Source: Ancylobacter sp. Lp-2 (GTDB lineage: Bacteria; Pseudomonadota; Alphaproteobacteria; Rhizobiales; Xanthobacteraceae). From it: a stretch of 64,000 nt of DNA. The stretch spans positions 1 through 64,000 of the forward strand of contig NZ_JAJALI010000008.1 of the NCBI RefSeq assembly GCF_020523795.1. The letters are read 5' to 3'. Under the pieces are notes generated by a model. It was given only the letters and a program-made list of their open reading frames with translations, had not been told where the DNA came from and ran no database searches. Shown one piece after another: positions 1 to 10,155 of the stretch; the stretch's first letter is position 1, and each line of letters starts with the position of its first letter. The position numbers and the translations under genes are program-made.

Positions 1-56
1 TGCCCCGCCATCGGCGCGCCCATGATACCCAGACCGACAAATCCTACGTTAGCCAT
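1..56 (-). CDS. glxR: 2-hydroxy-3-oxopropionate (tartronate semialdehyde) reductase, N-terminal fragment
   Basis: Only the first 18 codons are inside the window. They read MANVGFVGLGIMGAPMAG, the N-terminal dinucleotide-binding motif GxGxMG typical of beta-hydroxyacid dehydrogenases. The position directly downstream of gcl and hyi on the same strand makes tartronate semialdehyde reductase the expected member; it would reduce tartronate semialdehyde to D-glycerate with NAD(P)H. The start is the ATG at 56-54, 40 bases after the hyi stop. The family (GlxR/GarR/HIBADH) is clear from the motif; the substrate is inferred from context alone. Confidence 0.75.
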   Translation of the reverse strand, partial: MANVGFVGLGIMGAPMAG

Positions 57-96
57 TGTTCTTTTCCTCGCGTCCTAGACTTCGAATGAGGGTTGA

Positions 97-882
97 TCAG
101 GCGGCGCCGGTGAGGGCGGAGATCCAGCCGAGGCCGGCGGCGGTGTCGCCCTTCGGCTTGTATTCGCAGCCGACCCAGCCGGTGTAGCCGATGGCGTCGA
201 GATGCTTGAACAGGAAGCCGTAATTGATCTCGCCGGTGCCGGGCTCGTTGCGGCCGGGATTGTCGGCGAGCTGCACATGGGCGATCTGGGCGAGGTTCGC
301 CTCGATGGTGCGGGCGAGATCGCCCTCCATGATCTGCATGTGATAGATGTCGTACTGGATGAACAGGTTGTCGGAGCCGACTTCCTCGATGATCGCCTTG
401 GCCTGCTTCGTATAGTTGAGGAAGAAGCCGGGGATGTCGCGGGTGTTGATCGGCTCGATCAGCAGCTTCAGGCCGGCGTCCTTGATGCGCGGCGCGGCGT
501 ATTTCAGGTTGTTCACGAAGGTGTTGTGCAGGATCTCGCGATCGGCCCCGGCAGGGACGATGCCGGCGAGGATGTTCACCTGCGGGCAGCCGAGCGCGGT
601 GGCGTAGCTGATCGCCTTGTCGACGCCGGCGCGGAACTCGTCGACGCGCTCGGGGAAGATGGCGATGCCACGCTCGCCGCCGCCCCAATTGCCGGCCGGC
701 AGATTGTGCAGCACCTGCGTCAGATTGTTGGCCTTCAGCTTCGCGACCAGCTCTTCCACCGGGAAGTCATAGGGGAAGAGATACTCGACGCCGGTGAAGC
801 CGGCGCTCGCTGCCTTCTCGAAGCGATCGAGAAAGGGCACCTCGTTGAAGAGCATGGTGAGATTGGCGGCAAAACGGGGCAT
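97..882 (-). CDS. hyi: hydroxypyruvate isomerase
   Basis: A 261-residue TIM-barrel protein of the xylose-isomerase-like family that interconverts hydroxypyruvate and tartronate semialdehyde in the cytoplasm. The two catalytic glutamates of the family can be placed at Glu143 (in LIEPINTRD) and Glu240 (in GCEYKPKGD), and the length matches E. coli Hyi. The start ATG follows an AGGAG about 6 bases upstream. It lies between gcl and glxR on the same strand, the usual gcl-hyi-glxR order, so it should work in glyoxylate assimilation and share the regulation of gcl. Confidence 0.93.
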   Translation of the reverse strand: MPRFAANLTMLFNEVPFLDRFEKAASAGFTGVEYLFPYDFPVEELVAKLKANNLTQVLHNLPAGNWGGGERGIAIFPERVDEFRAGVDKAISYATALGCPQVNILAGIVPAGADREILHNTFVNNLKYAAPRIKDAGLKLLIEPINTRDIPGFFLNYTKQAKAIIEEVGSDNLFIQYDIYHMQIMEGDLARTIEANLAQIAHVQLADNPGRNEPGTGEINYGFLFKHLDAIGYTGWVGCEYKPKGDTAAGLGWISALTGAA

Positions 883-1114
883 GGACCGCTCCTAGGCAGG
901 GACAGGATTTTTTGAGCTACTTGCGCTCGGGCGTGATCGTCCGGGCGATAAGAAAACGTTTTTGTTTCAATCATTTGACGCGGGCCGGCTCTAAGCCGCG
1001 ACCGGCTCGGCATCGCGGCGCGCCCGCCCCCTTAGCCGCGGGAGGCACGCCGGGGGCGCGGGCATTCGCCCGCACCGGTCGTCAGGGGGCGGTAAGCCCC
1101 CCAACACCGAACGC

Positions 1115-2881
1115 TCACGCGTTTTCCTTGGCGCCTTCCAGCGGCAGGTCGAGCACTTCTTCGAACTCGTTGACCGCGTCGATCTCCACGCCCATGGCGA
1201 TGTTGGTGACGCGCTCGAGGATGAACTCCATCACCACCGGCACCTGGTGCTCCTTCATCAGCGCCTTGGCGCGGGTGAAGGCATCCTTGAACTCGTTGGG
1301 CGAGGAGACACGCACCGCCTTGCAGCCGAGGCCTTCCGCCACCGCGACGTGATCGACGCCGTAGCCGGCATTCTCCTCGGCATTGATGTTGTCGAAGGCG
1401 AGCGAGACCTCGAAGTCCATGTTGAAGCCGCGCTGCGCCTGACGGATCAGGCCCAGATAGGAGTTGTTCACGACGACGTGGATGTAGGGCAGCTTGTGCT
1501 GGGCGCCGACCGCCAACTCCTCGATGAGGAACTGGAAATCGTAGTCGCCCGAGAGCGCGACGATTTCGGCATCCGGATCGGCCGCGCGCACGCCGAGGGC
1601 GGCGGGCAGCGTCCAGCCGAGCGGGCCGGCCTGGCCGCAATTGATCCAGTTGCGCGGCTTGTAGACGTGCAGCATCTGCGCGCCGGCGATCTGGGAGAGG
1701 CCGATGGTCGAGACGTAGCGGGTGTCGCGGCCGAACGCCTCGTTCATCTCCTCATAGACGCGCTGCGGCTTGAGCGGCACGTTGTCGAAATGCGTCTTGC
1801 GCAGCATGGTCTTCTTGCGGTCGAGGCATTCCTTCGCCCAGGCGGAGCGGTCCTTCAGCTTGCCGGCGGCCTTGTACTCCTTGGCCACCTCGATGAAGAG
1901 CTCCAGCGCCGCCTTGGCATCGGAGACGATGCCGAGATCCGGGCCGAAGACGCGGCCGATCTGGGTCGGCTCGATGTCGACATGGATGAACTTGCGGCCC
2001 TTGGTGTAGACGTCGACCGAGCCGGTGTGGCGGTTCGCCCAGCGGTTGCCGATGCCGAACACGAAGTCCGACGCCAGCACGTTGGCGTTGCCGTAGCGGT
2101 GCGAGGTCTGCAGACCGCACATGCCGGCCATCAGGTCGTGGTCGTCGGGGATGGTGCCCCAGGCCATCAGGGTCGGGATGACCGGAACGCCGGTGAGCTC
2201 GGCGAACTCGACCAGCAGGTCGGACGCGTCCGCATTGATGATGCCGCCGCCAGAGACGATGAGCGGCTTGTCCGCCTCGTTCAGCATGGCGATGGCCTTC
2301 TCGGCCTGCTTGCGCGTCAGCTTCGGCTTGTAGACCTCGAGCGGCGAATAGGTGTCCTCGTCGAACTCGATCTCGGCGAGTTGGACGTCGATCGGCAGGT
2401 CGATCAGCACCGGGCCGGGCCGGCCGGAGCGCATGACGTGAAACGCCTGCTGGAACACCATCGGCACCAGCGCCGGCTCGCGGACCATCACGGCCCACTT
2501 GGCGACCGGCTTGGCGATGGACTCGATGTCGACCGCCTGGAAGTCCTCCTTGTAGAGGCGCGCGCGGGGAGCCTGGCCGGTGATGCACAGGATCGGGATC
2601 GAATCCGCGGCGGCGGAATAGAGGCCGGTGATCATGTCGGTGCCGGCCGGGCCGGAGGTGCCGATGCAGACGCCGATATTGCCGGCCTTGGCGCGGGTGT
2701 AGCCTTCGGCCATATGCGAGGCGGCCTCGACATGGCGAGCGAGGACGTGCCGGGTCTTCCCGTGGGCGCGCATGGCGGAATAGAGCGGATTGATCGCGGC
2801 GCCCGGCACGCCGAAGGCGGTGGTCACGCCTTCCTTCTCGAGAATGCGGATAGCAGCATCGACGGCACGCATCTTGGCCAT
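1115..2881 (-). CDS. gcl: glyoxylate carboligase (tartronate semialdehyde synthase)
   Basis: A 588-residue ThDP enzyme joining two glyoxylates into tartronate semialdehyde and CO2. The N-terminal pyrimidine-binding domain carries RHV at 49-51: Val51 stands where nearly all other ThDP enzymes have a catalytic Glu, a known hallmark of glyoxylate carboligase. The C-terminal ThDP motif runs from SGDYDF to VVNNSYLG. The reading frame stays open for 73 codons upstream, but [10 protein letters not shown] at 2881 follows a clear GAGGAGG and matches the family start. It heads the gcl-hyi-glxR set and is divergent from an IclR regulator. The specific Val51 makes confusion with acetolactate synthase unlikely. 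Confidence 0.96.
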   Translation of the reverse strand: MAKMRAVDAAIRILEKEGVTTAFGVPGAAINPLYSAMRAHGKTRHVLARHVEAASHMAEGYTRAKAGNIGVCIGTSGPAGTDMITGLYSAAADSIPILCITGQAPRARLYKEDFQAVDIESIAKPVAKWAVMVREPALVPMVFQQAFHVMRSGRPGPVLIDLPIDVQLAEIEFDEDTYSPLEVYKPKLTRKQAEKAIAMLNEADKPLIVSGGGIINADASDLLVEFAELTGVPVIPTLMAWGTIPDDHDLMAGMCGLQTSHRYGNANVLASDFVFGIGNRWANRHTGSVDVYTKGRKFIHVDIEPTQIGRVFGPDLGIVSDAKAALELFIEVAKEYKAAGKLKDRSAWAKECLDRKKTMLRKTHFDNVPLKPQRVYEEMNEAFGRDTRYVSTIGLSQIAGAQMLHVYKPRNWINCGQAGPLGWTLPAALGVRAADPDAEIVALSGDYDFQFLIEELAVGAQHKLPYIHVVVNNSYLGLIRQAQRGFNMDFEVSLAFDNINAEENAGYGVDHVAVAEGLGCKAVRVSSPNEFKDAFTRAKALMKEHQVPVVMEFILERVTNIAMGVEIDAVNEFEEVLDLPLEGAKENA

Positions 2882-3022
2882 GGCATTTCCTCCTCGCCAC
2901 CTTCGGCGACATGACAGACGACCCTTCCGCGCAGGCCACGCCCCGCCGATGCGGGGCCGGCAACAGAAAGCGCCGAAGGGTCGGTTTCCTTGGTGTCGGT
3001 TCCTCTTCAGTCCTTCGCCGGC

Positions 3023-3041
3023 AATGCTGCGAGGCAGCATT
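3023..3041. promoter_or_regulatory. perfect 8-bp inverted repeat upstream of gcl
   Basis: AATGCTGC, a 3-base spacer GAG, then GCAGCATT: a perfect 19-base inverted repeat. It sits 140 bases upstream of gcl and just before the TTCCG-type palindromes. It may be an operator for a second regulator or a short hairpin in the leader; nothing in the sequence decides between them. Confidence 0.45.
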
Positions 3042-3043
3042 AT

Positions 3044-3116
3044 TTCCGCGCTGCGGAATGAATTTCCGAAATCGCGGAAAACATGCCATGGGTCTCCCAT
3101 TTCCGCAATACGGGAT
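3044..3116. promoter_or_regulatory. array of three TTCCG/CGGAA palindromes, likely IclR operators
   Basis: Three similar sites follow one another: TTCCGC-GCT-GCGGAA (3044-3058, perfect), TTTCCG-AAATCG-CGGAAA (3063-3080, perfect arms) and TTTCCG-CAATA-CGGGAT (3100-3116, imperfect). IclR-family proteins are known to bind short palindromes of the TTTCC/GGAAA kind, often in tandem. The sites lie between gcl and the divergent IclR gene, so that protein is the natural ligand. Binding is inferred. Confidence 0.6.
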
Positions 3117-3213
3117 ATATTTCTGATTTGCGAAAAATTCGGAGTTGCGCCTTTATGGGAATGCGACCCAGAGGAAGACGGCTGCCGCCGTGCCGTCGCT
3201 TGCGGAGGATGAC

Positions 3214-4032
3214 ATGAGCGAGGCCGTAACCAGCATTCGTCGTCGCGGGCGTCCGTCCAATTCCGGGACGGCGGAGAGCGGCGGCGAGGTGCAATCGCTG
3301 GACCGCGCGATCTCGCTGCTGGAGGTGCTGGCGCTGTCCGACGGCATGACGCTGAGCGAACTCGCGCGCCGCGCTGAACTGCCGACCTCCACCGTGCATC
3401 GGCTGCTCGCCACGCTCGACCGCCGGGGCCTGGTCGGCAACGATCCGGCCACCGGACAATGGATGGTGGGGCTCGGCCTGTTCCGTATCGGGTCGGCCTA
3501 TCTGCGAATCCGGAAGCTACCGGAGATTTCCCGCATGCTGCTGCGCGAGCTGTCCGGGAGCGTGGGAGAGACCGTCAATCTGTCGATGATCGACGGGCCG
3601 CATCTGATCTGCGTCGCGCAGGTGGAAAGCCATGCCGCGGTGCGCGCTTTCTTCCGCATCGGCGGGGCGCTGCCCATCCACGCCTCGGGCGGAGGCAAGG
3701 CGATTCTTTCGGCGATGAACCCGGAGGCGCGGCGGGCCTGGCTCGGCGGCGACCAGCTGCAGCGGTTCACCGAGCACACGCATGTCAGCCGGCGCGCCTT
3801 GCAGGCCGACCTCGCCGAGCTCGCCGAGCGCGGCTATTCCATCGACGACGAGGAGCACACGCCGGGCATGCGCTGCGTCGCCGCGGCGGTGCTCGACGAA
3901 TGGCGCGAGCCGGTCGGGGCGATCTCCATTTCGGCGCCGACGGTGCGTATGCCGCCGGAGCGAATCGCCGATCTCGGTGCCCGCGTGCGCGAGGCGGCGC
4001 AGCGCCTGACCCATCGCTATTCGGGATCGTGA
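3214..4032 (+). CDS. IclR-family transcriptional regulator of the glyoxylate genes
   Basis: A 272-residue protein with an N-terminal winged helix-turn-helix ([20 protein letters not shown], about residues 45-65) and a C-terminal IclR effector domain ending in the typical ISAPTVRMP segment. The frame is open further upstream, but ATG 3214 follows GGAGG at 3203-3207 and is preferred. It is divergent from gcl and next to a palindrome array, so control of gcl-hyi-glxR is likely, perhaps with glyoxylate as in E. coli AllR. The first 30 residues are basic and Arg-rich (RRRGRP). The effector is unknown. Confidence 0.9.
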   Translation: MSEAVTSIRRRGRPSNSGTAESGGEVQSLDRAISLLEVLALSDGMTLSELARRAELPTSTVHRLLATLDRRGLVGNDPATGQWMVGLGLFRIGSAYLRIRKLPEISRMLLRELSGSVGETVNLSMIDGPHLICVAQVESHAAVRAFFRIGGALPIHASGGGKAILSAMNPEARRAWLGGDQLQRFTEHTHVSRRALQADLAELAERGYSIDDEEHTPGMRCVAAAVLDEWREPVGAISISAPTVRMPPERIADLGARVREAAQRLTHRYSGS

Positions 4033-4065
4033 CGATTTCGCTGGAGCGGAAGCACGTACCGGTTG

Positions 4066-4107
4066 CCTATGTTGCAACCATAGGTGATGTTGTGTTGTTT
4101 TAACAAC
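4066..4107. promoter_or_regulatory. two inverted repeats upstream of the hypothetical gene at 4122
   Basis: CCTATG-TTGCAAC-CATAGG (4066-4084) and GTTGTT-TT-AACAAC (4094-4107) lie in the 89 bases between the iclR stop and the next start. The first repeat has a second, overlapping pairing through GGTTGC and GCAACC. They could be operators or a weak hairpin after iclR; neither has a clear T run. Confidence 0.4.
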
Positions 4108-4121
4108 CAACGAGACGTGCG

Positions 4122-4913
4122 ATGAAGCTCTGGCGCGTGCCCGACCCCGAGATATTCGACGCGGCGCCGGAATGGCGCATGGGGCTGCATCTGGCCAGGG
4201 GAGGGAGGGACCGTACGGCCTATCTCGTCCTCGGCGGAGTGGTGGCGGTGGCGGTCGAGGAGATCGGCACGCCGGTCGAGCCGGTGGAGGGCGTGAGCTA
4301 TCTCCGATCGTCCTGGCTGCATCCGGCCTGCCGCCGCCGCGAGGAATTGTTCGCGGAATGGCTCGATTATCTTTGGCCGGTGGCAGGATTGAGCGTGGAG
4401 CGGCACGACGAGCGCCTCTCGGTGACGGAGTGCCGGGAGGTGGCCGAGTTGGCCATGCCGGCCGCCGACTGGACGGCCTCCACCATGGTGCCGACCGTCG
4501 AGGCCATGGGGGTTCTACCGGTATCACCGGCCCGGTCGTCGGCGCCTTCCCGGCCCCTGCCGTTCGCGACGGTCAGCGAGGCGTCCACCGTGGTGCATCG
4601 TTGGGAGGCGTTTCCGGTGAGCCGGCGTTCCGCCGCCGGCTCCTCGTCCATCGCGCCGGCCACCTTCGCGGCACCGGAGCGGGAGAAGGCCTTCATACCC
4701 AGCGGTTTCGCGGCCCTCGGGCGACGGGGACTGCCTTCGGTTCTGCCGGCGTGCTTCCTCTATACGCTGGAGCCGCAGCCAGCCTCGGTGATCGAGTGCG
4801 GCGCCACCCTCTCGGCCTATGGTCCGGCGGGCGGCGCGGTCGAGCTACGCTTTCCCCATGCCACGCCGACCCGGGCGCCGATCGCGTCGCCGGCGACATT
4901 GCCGGTCTTTTGA
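4122..4913 (+). CDS. hypothetical protein of unknown function
   Basis: I do not recognise this 263-residue protein. The reading frame has the strong G/C bias at third codon positions seen in neighbouring genes, which supports it as coding. The first half is compact and soluble looking, with many Trp and acidic residues (MKLWRVPDPEIFD, EWLDYLWP); the second half is rich in Ala, Ser and Pro and of lower complexity. There is no signal peptide, membrane segment or known motif. No good ribosome binding site precedes the ATG. It lies between the glyoxylate regulator and the oxalate genes, convergent with frc, so a role there is possible but unproven. Confidence 0.5.
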   Translation: MKLWRVPDPEIFDAAPEWRMGLHLARGGRDRTAYLVLGGVVAVAVEEIGTPVEPVEGVSYLRSSWLHPACRRREELFAEWLDYLWPVAGLSVERHDERLSVTECREVAELAMPAADWTASTMVPTVEAMGVLPVSPARSSAPSRPLPFATVSEASTVVHRWEAFPVSRRSAAGSSSIAPATFAAPEREKAFIPSGFAALGRRGLPSVLPACFLYTLEPQPASVIECGATLSAYGPAGGAVELRFPHATPTRAPIASPATLPVF

Positions 4914-4965
4914 GGGCGCCTGCCGGCCTCGACGCCGCGTCGGCGCGCACCAGCGGGGAGGCCGC

Positions 4966-5008
4966 CAAAAAATAAGCCGGCGCCCCCGCTCTCCGGGGTG
5001 CGCCGGCT
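4966..5008 (-). terminator. rho-independent terminator of the oxc-frc transcription unit
   Basis: Read on the minus strand, a long GC-rich stem (arms 5008-4994 and 4988-4975, AGCCGGCGC pairing with GCGCCGGCT) is followed by TTATTTTTT. It is about 190 bases past the frc stop at 5202 and is the only strong terminator signal there. Confidence 0.75.
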
Positions 5009-5201
5009 CAGTCGCCTAGGAGGAACCGAACGTCAGGTGGCTACCTCGGACCGGATAAGATCCGGCCGATGCAGTCGCCAGAGCGTTCCGCTCCGGGAGG
5101 CTCGCGGGCGGCGCGGCGCCAAGGGCGCGCGCACCGCCGATCCTCAAGACGGCCGGGGCAGGGTGCCGCCGGCCGAGACGCTCACGGAAAACCGTGAAGC
5201 G

Positions 5202-6452
5202 TCAGACCGCCTTGGCGTCGTGCAGGGCGGAAATCTCTTCCTGCGAGTAGCCGAGATCGGCGAGCACTTCATTGGTGTGCTGGCCGAGCAGCGGCGAGGC
5301 GGTGATGTCGACCTCGACGTCCGAGAACTTGATCGGCGAGCCGACGGTCAGGTACTTGCCGAGCTTCGGGTGATCCACCTCGACCACGGTGCCGCTCTTG
5401 CGCAGCGACGGGTCGTTGGCGATCTCCTTCATCGACAGCACCGGCGCGCAGGGGATGTCGAACTTGCGCAGGATGTCGATGGCTTCGAACTTGGTCTTGT
5501 CCGACAGCCAGTTCTCGATGAAGGCGAAGATGTCGAAGATCTTGTCCTGGCGGGCTTCGGCGGTGTTGTAGGCCGCATCGTCGATCCACTCGGGCTTGTT
5601 GAGCGCCTTGCAGATCGGCGCCCAGGCATGACCCTGCACCGTGAAGTAGATGTAGGCGTTCGGGTCGGTCTCCCAGCCCTTACACTTCAGCACCCAGCCC
5701 GGCTGGCCACCGCCGCCGGCGTTGCCGCCGCGCGGAACCACGTCCGAGAACTCGCCATGCGGGTACTGGGGATACTCTTCCAGATAGCCGAGGGCGTCGA
5801 GGCGCTGCTGGTCGCGCAGCTTCACGCGGCAGAGGTTCAGCACCGAATCCTGCATGGACACGGCGACCTTCTGGCCCTTGCCGGTCTTGCTCTTCCCGTG
5901 CAGCGCCGTGAGGATGCCGATGGCGAGGTGCATGCCGGTGTTCGAGTCACCGAGCGCGGCGGCCGACACGGTCGGCGGGCCATCCCAGAAGCCGGTGGTG
6001 GAGGCAGCGCCGCCAGCGCACTGCGCGACGTTCTCGTACACCTTCAGGTCTTCATAGGCGTGGCCTTCCGAGAAGCCCTTCACCGAGGCGAGGATCATGC
6101 CCGGGTTCAGCTCCTGGATGTGCGCCCAGGTGAAGCCCATGCGATCGAGCGCGCCGGGGCCGAAATTCTCGACCATGACGTCCGACTCTTTGATGAGCTT
6201 GGTCAGCACTTCCTTGCCCTGGGGGGTCTTGGTGTCGAGGGTCAGGGAGCGCTTGTTGGAATTCAGCATGGTGAAGTACAGCGCGTCGGCGTCCTTCACA
6301 TGACGCAGCTGGCTGCGCGTGACGTCGCCCGCGCCGGGGCGCTCGACCTTGATCACGTCGGCGCCGAACCAGGCGAGAAGCTGGGTGCAGGCGGGACCCG
6401 CCTGGACGTGGGTGAAATCGATGATCTTTATACCTTCAAGCGGCTTAGACAT
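5202..6452 (-). CDS. frc: formyl-CoA:oxalate CoA-transferase (copy 1)
   Basis: A 416-residue class III (CAIB/BAIF) CoA-transferase that moves CoA from formyl-CoA to oxalate, giving oxalyl-CoA and formate. Catalytic Asp169 is present in LGDSNTGMH, Gln17 in THVQAGP, and the glycine loop GGGGQ at 246-250 is intact. Length and sequence are very close to E. coli YfdW, including Gln48 where the Oxalobacter enzyme has Trp48. It is the last gene of the oxc-frc-frc set and has a second copy at 6701-7978. No other substrate is likely, since all three markers fit Frc. Confidence 0.95.
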   Translation of the reverse strand: MSKPLEGIKIIDFTHVQAGPACTQLLAWFGADVIKVERPGAGDVTRSQLRHVKDADALYFTMLNSNKRSLTLDTKTPQGKEVLTKLIKESDVMVENFGPGALDRMGFTWAHIQELNPGMILASVKGFSEGHAYEDLKVYENVAQCAGGAASTTGFWDGPPTVSAAALGDSNTGMHLAIGILTALHGKSKTGKGQKVAVSMQDSVLNLCRVKLRDQQRLDALGYLEEYPQYPHGEFSDVVPRGGNAGGGGQPGWVLKCKGWETDPNAYIYFTVQGHAWAPICKALNKPEWIDDAAYNTAEARQDKIFDIFAFIENWLSDKTKFEAIDILRKFDIPCAPVLSMKEIANDPSLRKSGTVVEVDHPKLGKYLTVGSPIKFSDVEVDITASPLLGQHTNEVLADLGYSQEEISALHDAKAV

Positions 6453-6661
6453 CGTTGTCGACTTCCCTTCATTCGGTTTCGTTCGGCACGACGGCTCTCC
6501 CGAGCGTGCCGTAGAACTAAGCTCCTACCCGCGCAGGTATCAGGAGCCTCCGTCTCCCCGTTTCCTCCGGCGAACCGGCGGAACACGTCCCAGGTGGTGT
6601 TCGACATCGGAATTACGGACATCCGACCGTTCACGACTTCTTTTGCCACCTCAGGTCTTGC

Positions 6662-6687
6662 GGCGCGGAGCCGGGGAGCTCCGCGCC
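6662..6687 (-). repeat. GC-rich hairpin between the two frc genes
   Basis: GGCGCGGAGC, a 6-base loop, then GCTCCGCGCC: a perfect 10-bp stem just after the stop of the upstream frc copy. No T run follows on the minus strand, so it is more likely an RNA-stabilising or processing hairpin than a full terminator. Confidence 0.5.
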
Positions 6688-6700
6688 AATTCTCTCCCGC

Positions 6701-7978
6701 CTATTCGGCGGCCTGTCGCACCGGCTCGCCCACCGCGCCGGACGCCTTCACGGCATCGATGCGATCGGCGTCAAAGCCGAGCACCTGCGCCAGGATCTCT
6801 TCGGTGTGCTCGCCCAGCAGCGGCGAACGCTCGACCGGCACGTCGTTGTCCGACAGCTTGATCGGGTTGCCGACGGTCAGGTAGGCGCCGCGCGAGGGAT
6901 GATCGATCTCGACCAGCGTGCCGGTCTCATAGAGCGAACGATCCTCGGCGATCTCCTTCATCGAGAGCACCGGCCCGCAGGGAATGTCATACTGATTGAG
7001 AATCTCCATCGCCTCGAACTTGGTGTGGGCCATGGTCCACGCCTCGATGCGGGTGAAGATCTCGTTGAGATGCGGCAGGCGTGCCGCCGGCGTCGCATAG
7101 CTCGGGTCGGTCTTCCACTCGGGCTCGTGGATGACGTCACAGATCTTGGCCCAGACCGGCGCCTGGGTGATGAAATAGATATAGGCGTTGGGATCGGTCT
7201 CCCAACCCTTGCAGCGCAGAATCCGCCCCGGCTGCCCGCCACCGGAATCGTTGCCCGCGCGCGGCACCGCGTCGCCGAAGGGGATCCCTTCGCCGAACTG
7301 GCTGTATTCGCGGAGCGGACCCCGGTCGAGGCGCTGCTGGTCGCGCAGCTTGACGCGGCAGAAGTTCAGCACCGCGTCCTGCATGGCGCACAGCACCTTC
7401 TGGCCGCGGCCGGTCAGGGTGCGCTGATACAGCGCGGTGACGATGCCGAGGGCCAGATGCAGGCCGGTGCCGGAATCGCCAATCTGCGCCGCGGTCACGA
7501 GCGGCAGACCGTCGCGGAAGCCGGTGGTGGAGGCGGAGCCGCCGGTGCACTGGGCAACGTTCTCGTAGACCTTGCAGTCTTCGAACGGGCCGGGGCCGAA
7601 GCCTTTCACCGAGGCAAGAATGATGCGCGGATTGAGTTCCTGGATGCGCTCCCAGGTGAAGCCCATGCGATCGAGCGCGCCGGGGGCGAAGTTCTCGACC
7701 ATCACGTCACAGATCTTCACCAGCTCCTCAAGGACCTTCTTGCCCTCGGGATTCTTGGTGTCCAGCGTGATCGAACGCTTGTTCGAGTTCAGCATGGTGA
7801 AATACAGGCTGTCCGCATTCGGGACGTCGCGCAGCTGCGCGCGCGTCACGTCGCCTTCGCCGGGACGTTCCACCTTGATGACGTCGGCGCCGAACCAGGC
7901 CAGCAGCTGCGTGCAGGTCGGGCCGGATTGAACATGGGTGAAATCGAGGATGCGGACGCCGTCCAGTGCCTTGCCCAT
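6701..7978 (-). CDS. frc: formyl-CoA:oxalate CoA-transferase paralogue (copy 2)
   Basis: A 425-residue class III CoA-transferase, clearly homologous to the next gene over its full length. The catalytic Asp is kept at position 168 (IGDSGTGLH) and Gln17 and Gln48 are also present. The flexible glycine loop reads SGGGQ in place of GGGGQ, and the C-terminus has an extra tail ending [11 protein letters not shown]. It is downstream of oxc on the same strand, with 172 bases between. It may be a second Frc with different kinetics or may use another acceptor acid; the loop change is the main hint for the latter. Confidence 0.88.
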   Translation of the reverse strand: MGKALDGVRILDFTHVQSGPTCTQLLAWFGADVIKVERPGEGDVTRAQLRDVPNADSLYFTMLNSNKRSITLDTKNPEGKKVLEELVKICDVMVENFAPGALDRMGFTWERIQELNPRIILASVKGFGPGPFEDCKVYENVAQCTGGSASTTGFRDGLPLVTAAQIGDSGTGLHLALGIVTALYQRTLTGRGQKVLCAMQDAVLNFCRVKLRDQQRLDRGPLREYSQFGEGIPFGDAVPRAGNDSGGGQPGRILRCKGWETDPNAYIYFITQAPVWAKICDVIHEPEWKTDPSYATPAARLPHLNEIFTRIEAWTMAHTKFEAMEILNQYDIPCGPVLSMKEIAEDRSLYETGTLVEIDHPSRGAYLTVGNPIKLSDNDVPVERSPLLGEHTEEILAQVLGFDADRIDAVKASGAVGEPVRQAAE

Positions 7979-8045
7979 GAGGTTCCCTCTCCAAATATGG
8001 TGCCCGGCTTTTGCGCCGATGCTGTCGTTTTTTGGGGGAGGCGAG

Positions 8046-8079
8046 GGGCGGCCAGGGATTGAATCCCCATTGGCCGCCC
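8046..8079. repeat. inverted repeat between oxc and frc copy 2
   Basis: GGGCGGCCA and TGGCCGCCC enclose a second small palindrome GGGATTGAATCCC. No T run follows on either strand. In the oxc-frc gap it could slow the polymerase or set the relative level of oxc and frc RNA. Confidence 0.45.
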
Positions 8080-8150
8080 GCCGTCCATCTTGATCGTGCC
8101 GTCACCCTTCCGAGCCAGGACCCGCATGGCTCGAAAGGGCGTTAGTCGTG

Positions 8151-9893
8151 TCAGCTCTTCTTCTTGACGACGCTCTGCGGATTGAGGCTGCCGATATTGC
8201 CGCTCTCGCTGCCGGCCGCCGGATCGATGACCGCATTGATGAGGGTCGGGCGACCGGAGTTCATCGCCTCGTCGACGAAGCGCTTCAGCTCGTCCGGGGT
8301 CGTGGCGTTGTAGCCGACGCCGCCGAAGGCCTCCATCATCTTGTCGTAGCGCGAGTCCTTGACGAAGACGGTGGTGCCGGGATCACGGCCGGTCGGGTCG
8401 GTGTCGAGACCGCGATAGATGCCGTTATTGTTGAAGACGACGATGCAGACCGGCAGGTTGTAGCGGCAGATCGTCTCCACCTCCATGCCGGAGAAGCCGA
8501 AGGCCGAGTCACCCTCGACCGCCAGCACCGGCTTGCCGGACTCGACCGCCGCGGCGATCGCGAAGCCCATGCCGATGCCCATCACGCCCCAGGTGCCGAC
8601 GTCCAGGCGCTTGCGCGGCTGGTACATGTCGATCACGCCACGGGCGAGGTCGAGCGTGTTGGCGCCTTCGTTGACCAGGATCGCGTCGGGACGCTCCTTG
8701 ATCACCTGCTTCAGCGCGCCGAGCGCCGAGTGGAAGTCCATCGGGGTGGAGTTCTTGAGCAGGCGCTGCGACATCTTGGCGATGTTCACTTCCTTGCGCG
8801 CCTTGATCTCGCCGATCCACGCGTCGGAAGGAGCGGTCCAGCCGGCCTTCACGCCGTCGAGCAGGGCGGAGACTACCGAGCCGATGTCGCCGACCAGCGG
8901 CGCCACGATCTCGACGTTGGAGTCCATTTCCTTCGGCTCGATGTCGATCTGGATGAACTTCTTCGGGGCGTCGCCCCAGGTCTTGCCCTTGCCGTGCGAC
9001 AGCAGCCAGTTGAGGCGGGCGCCGACGAGCAGGACGACGTCCGAGTCCTTCAGGACGGTCGAGCGGGCGGCGCCGGCCGACAGCGGATGGGTGTCGGGCA
9101 GCAGGCCCTTGGCCATCGACATCGGCAGGAACGGAATGCCGGAGGTCTCGACGAACTCGCGGATGGTCTCGTCGGCCTGGGCATAGGCGGCGCCCTTGCC
9201 GAGGATGATCAGCGGCTTCTTGGCCGACTTCAGCACCTCGAGAGCGCGCTCGACCGCCGACGGGGCGGGCAGCTGCTCGGGAGCCGCGTCGATGACCTTC
9301 ACCAGCGACTTGGTGCCGGCTTCGGCGTCCATCACCTGGGAGAACAGCTTGGCCGGCAGGTCGAGATAGACGCCGCCCGGACGGCCGGACACCGCGGCGC
9401 GGATGGCGCGGGCGACACCGATGCCGATGTCGGCGGCGTGCAGCACGCGGAAGGCGGCCTTACAGAGCGGCTTGGCGATGGCCAGCTGGTCCATCTCCTC
9501 GTAGTCGCCCTGCTGCAGGTCGACGATCTCACGCTCGGACGAGCCGGAGATGAGGATCATCGGGAAGCAGTTGGTAGTGGCATTCGCCAGCGCGGTCAGG
9601 CCGTTGAGGAAGCCGGGGGCCGAGACGGTGAGGCAGATGCCGGGCTTCTTGGTGAGGAAGCCCGCGATCGCGGCGGCGTTGCCGGCGTTCTGCTCGTGGC
9701 GGAACGAGATGACCCGGATGCCTTCGGCCTGCGCCATGCGGCCGAGGTCGGTGATCGGGATGCCCGGCACGCCGTAGATGGTGTCGATGCCGTTGAGTTT
9801 CAGCGCGTCGATGACGAGGTGGAAGCCGTCCGTCAGCTCCACTTCGGTCTCGGGGGCCGAATTCGTATCAATTACTTGTGCTACTGCGGACAT
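8151..9893 (-). CDS. oxc: oxalyl-CoA decarboxylase
   Basis: A 580-residue ThDP and Mg-dependent enzyme that turns oxalyl-CoA into formyl-CoA and CO2. The ThDP-activating Glu67 lies in FRHEQNAGN, and the cofactor motif runs from GDSAFGFSG to FNNNGIY. Sequence features such as [12 protein letters not shown] and [13 protein letters not shown] are those of Oxc and E. coli YfdU; it is slightly longer than these at the N-terminus. The ATG at 9893 follows GGGAGGAAGCAGG, better than the frame start ten codons upstream. With the two frc genes it forms the CoA cycle that consumes oxalate and yields formate. Confidence 0.96.
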   Translation of the reverse strand: MSAVAQVIDTNSAPETEVELTDGFHLVIDALKLNGIDTIYGVPGIPITDLGRMAQAEGIRVISFRHEQNAGNAAAIAGFLTKKPGICLTVSAPGFLNGLTALANATTNCFPMILISGSSEREIVDLQQGDYEEMDQLAIAKPLCKAAFRVLHAADIGIGVARAIRAAVSGRPGGVYLDLPAKLFSQVMDAEAGTKSLVKVIDAAPEQLPAPSAVERALEVLKSAKKPLIILGKGAAYAQADETIREFVETSGIPFLPMSMAKGLLPDTHPLSAGAARSTVLKDSDVVLLVGARLNWLLSHGKGKTWGDAPKKFIQIDIEPKEMDSNVEIVAPLVGDIGSVVSALLDGVKAGWTAPSDAWIGEIKARKEVNIAKMSQRLLKNSTPMDFHSALGALKQVIKERPDAILVNEGANTLDLARGVIDMYQPRKRLDVGTWGVMGIGMGFAIAAAVESGKPVLAVEGDSAFGFSGMEVETICRYNLPVCIVVFNNNGIYRGLDTDPTGRDPGTTVFVKDSRYDKMMEAFGGVGYNATTPDELKRFVDEAMNSGRPTLINAVIDPAAGSESGNIGSLNPQSVVKKKS

Positions 9894-10155
9894 CCTGCTT
9901 CCTCCCGGAAATCTTGTCTGCACCGTTTCTGAAGATCATCACCAGAGCCTGGGGCCCATCGGAGCCAGGGCCGGGCCGGATGAGGGAGCGTCGTCGTCGG
10001 ACCGCGCCATCCCGGCGGCGGTCTTCCGGCAGGCGATCTGCAACCGGCGAACCTGCCGGCCTGCGTTTCGCGTGCATCGCTTCCTTACCCATGCCTTCAC
10101 GTCCCATGTCTTCGACATGTCCCGTCAGCGAACCAGCCGTGGCCGGTCCGCCGCT

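Larger units (their letters stand above)
2882..3213. promoter_or_regulatory. divergent gcl / iclR control region
   Basis: This 332-base gap separates the gcl and iclR starts and holds no gene. It carries the ribosome binding sites of both genes at its ends and, from 3023 to 3116, a dense run of inverted repeats (separate entries). The layout of a regulator divergent from its target with palindromes between them is the classic arrangement for autoregulation and control of the operon. I did not find a convincing -35/-10 pair. Confidence 0.7.

Noticed and set aside
1247-2914. A 555-codon open frame antisense to gcl
   Set aside because: It mirrors the gcl codon pattern in the opposite strand of high-GC DNA; the translation is low-complexity (Asp, Arg, Gly, Val) and no family is recognised. 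Many equally long mirror frames occur under other genes.
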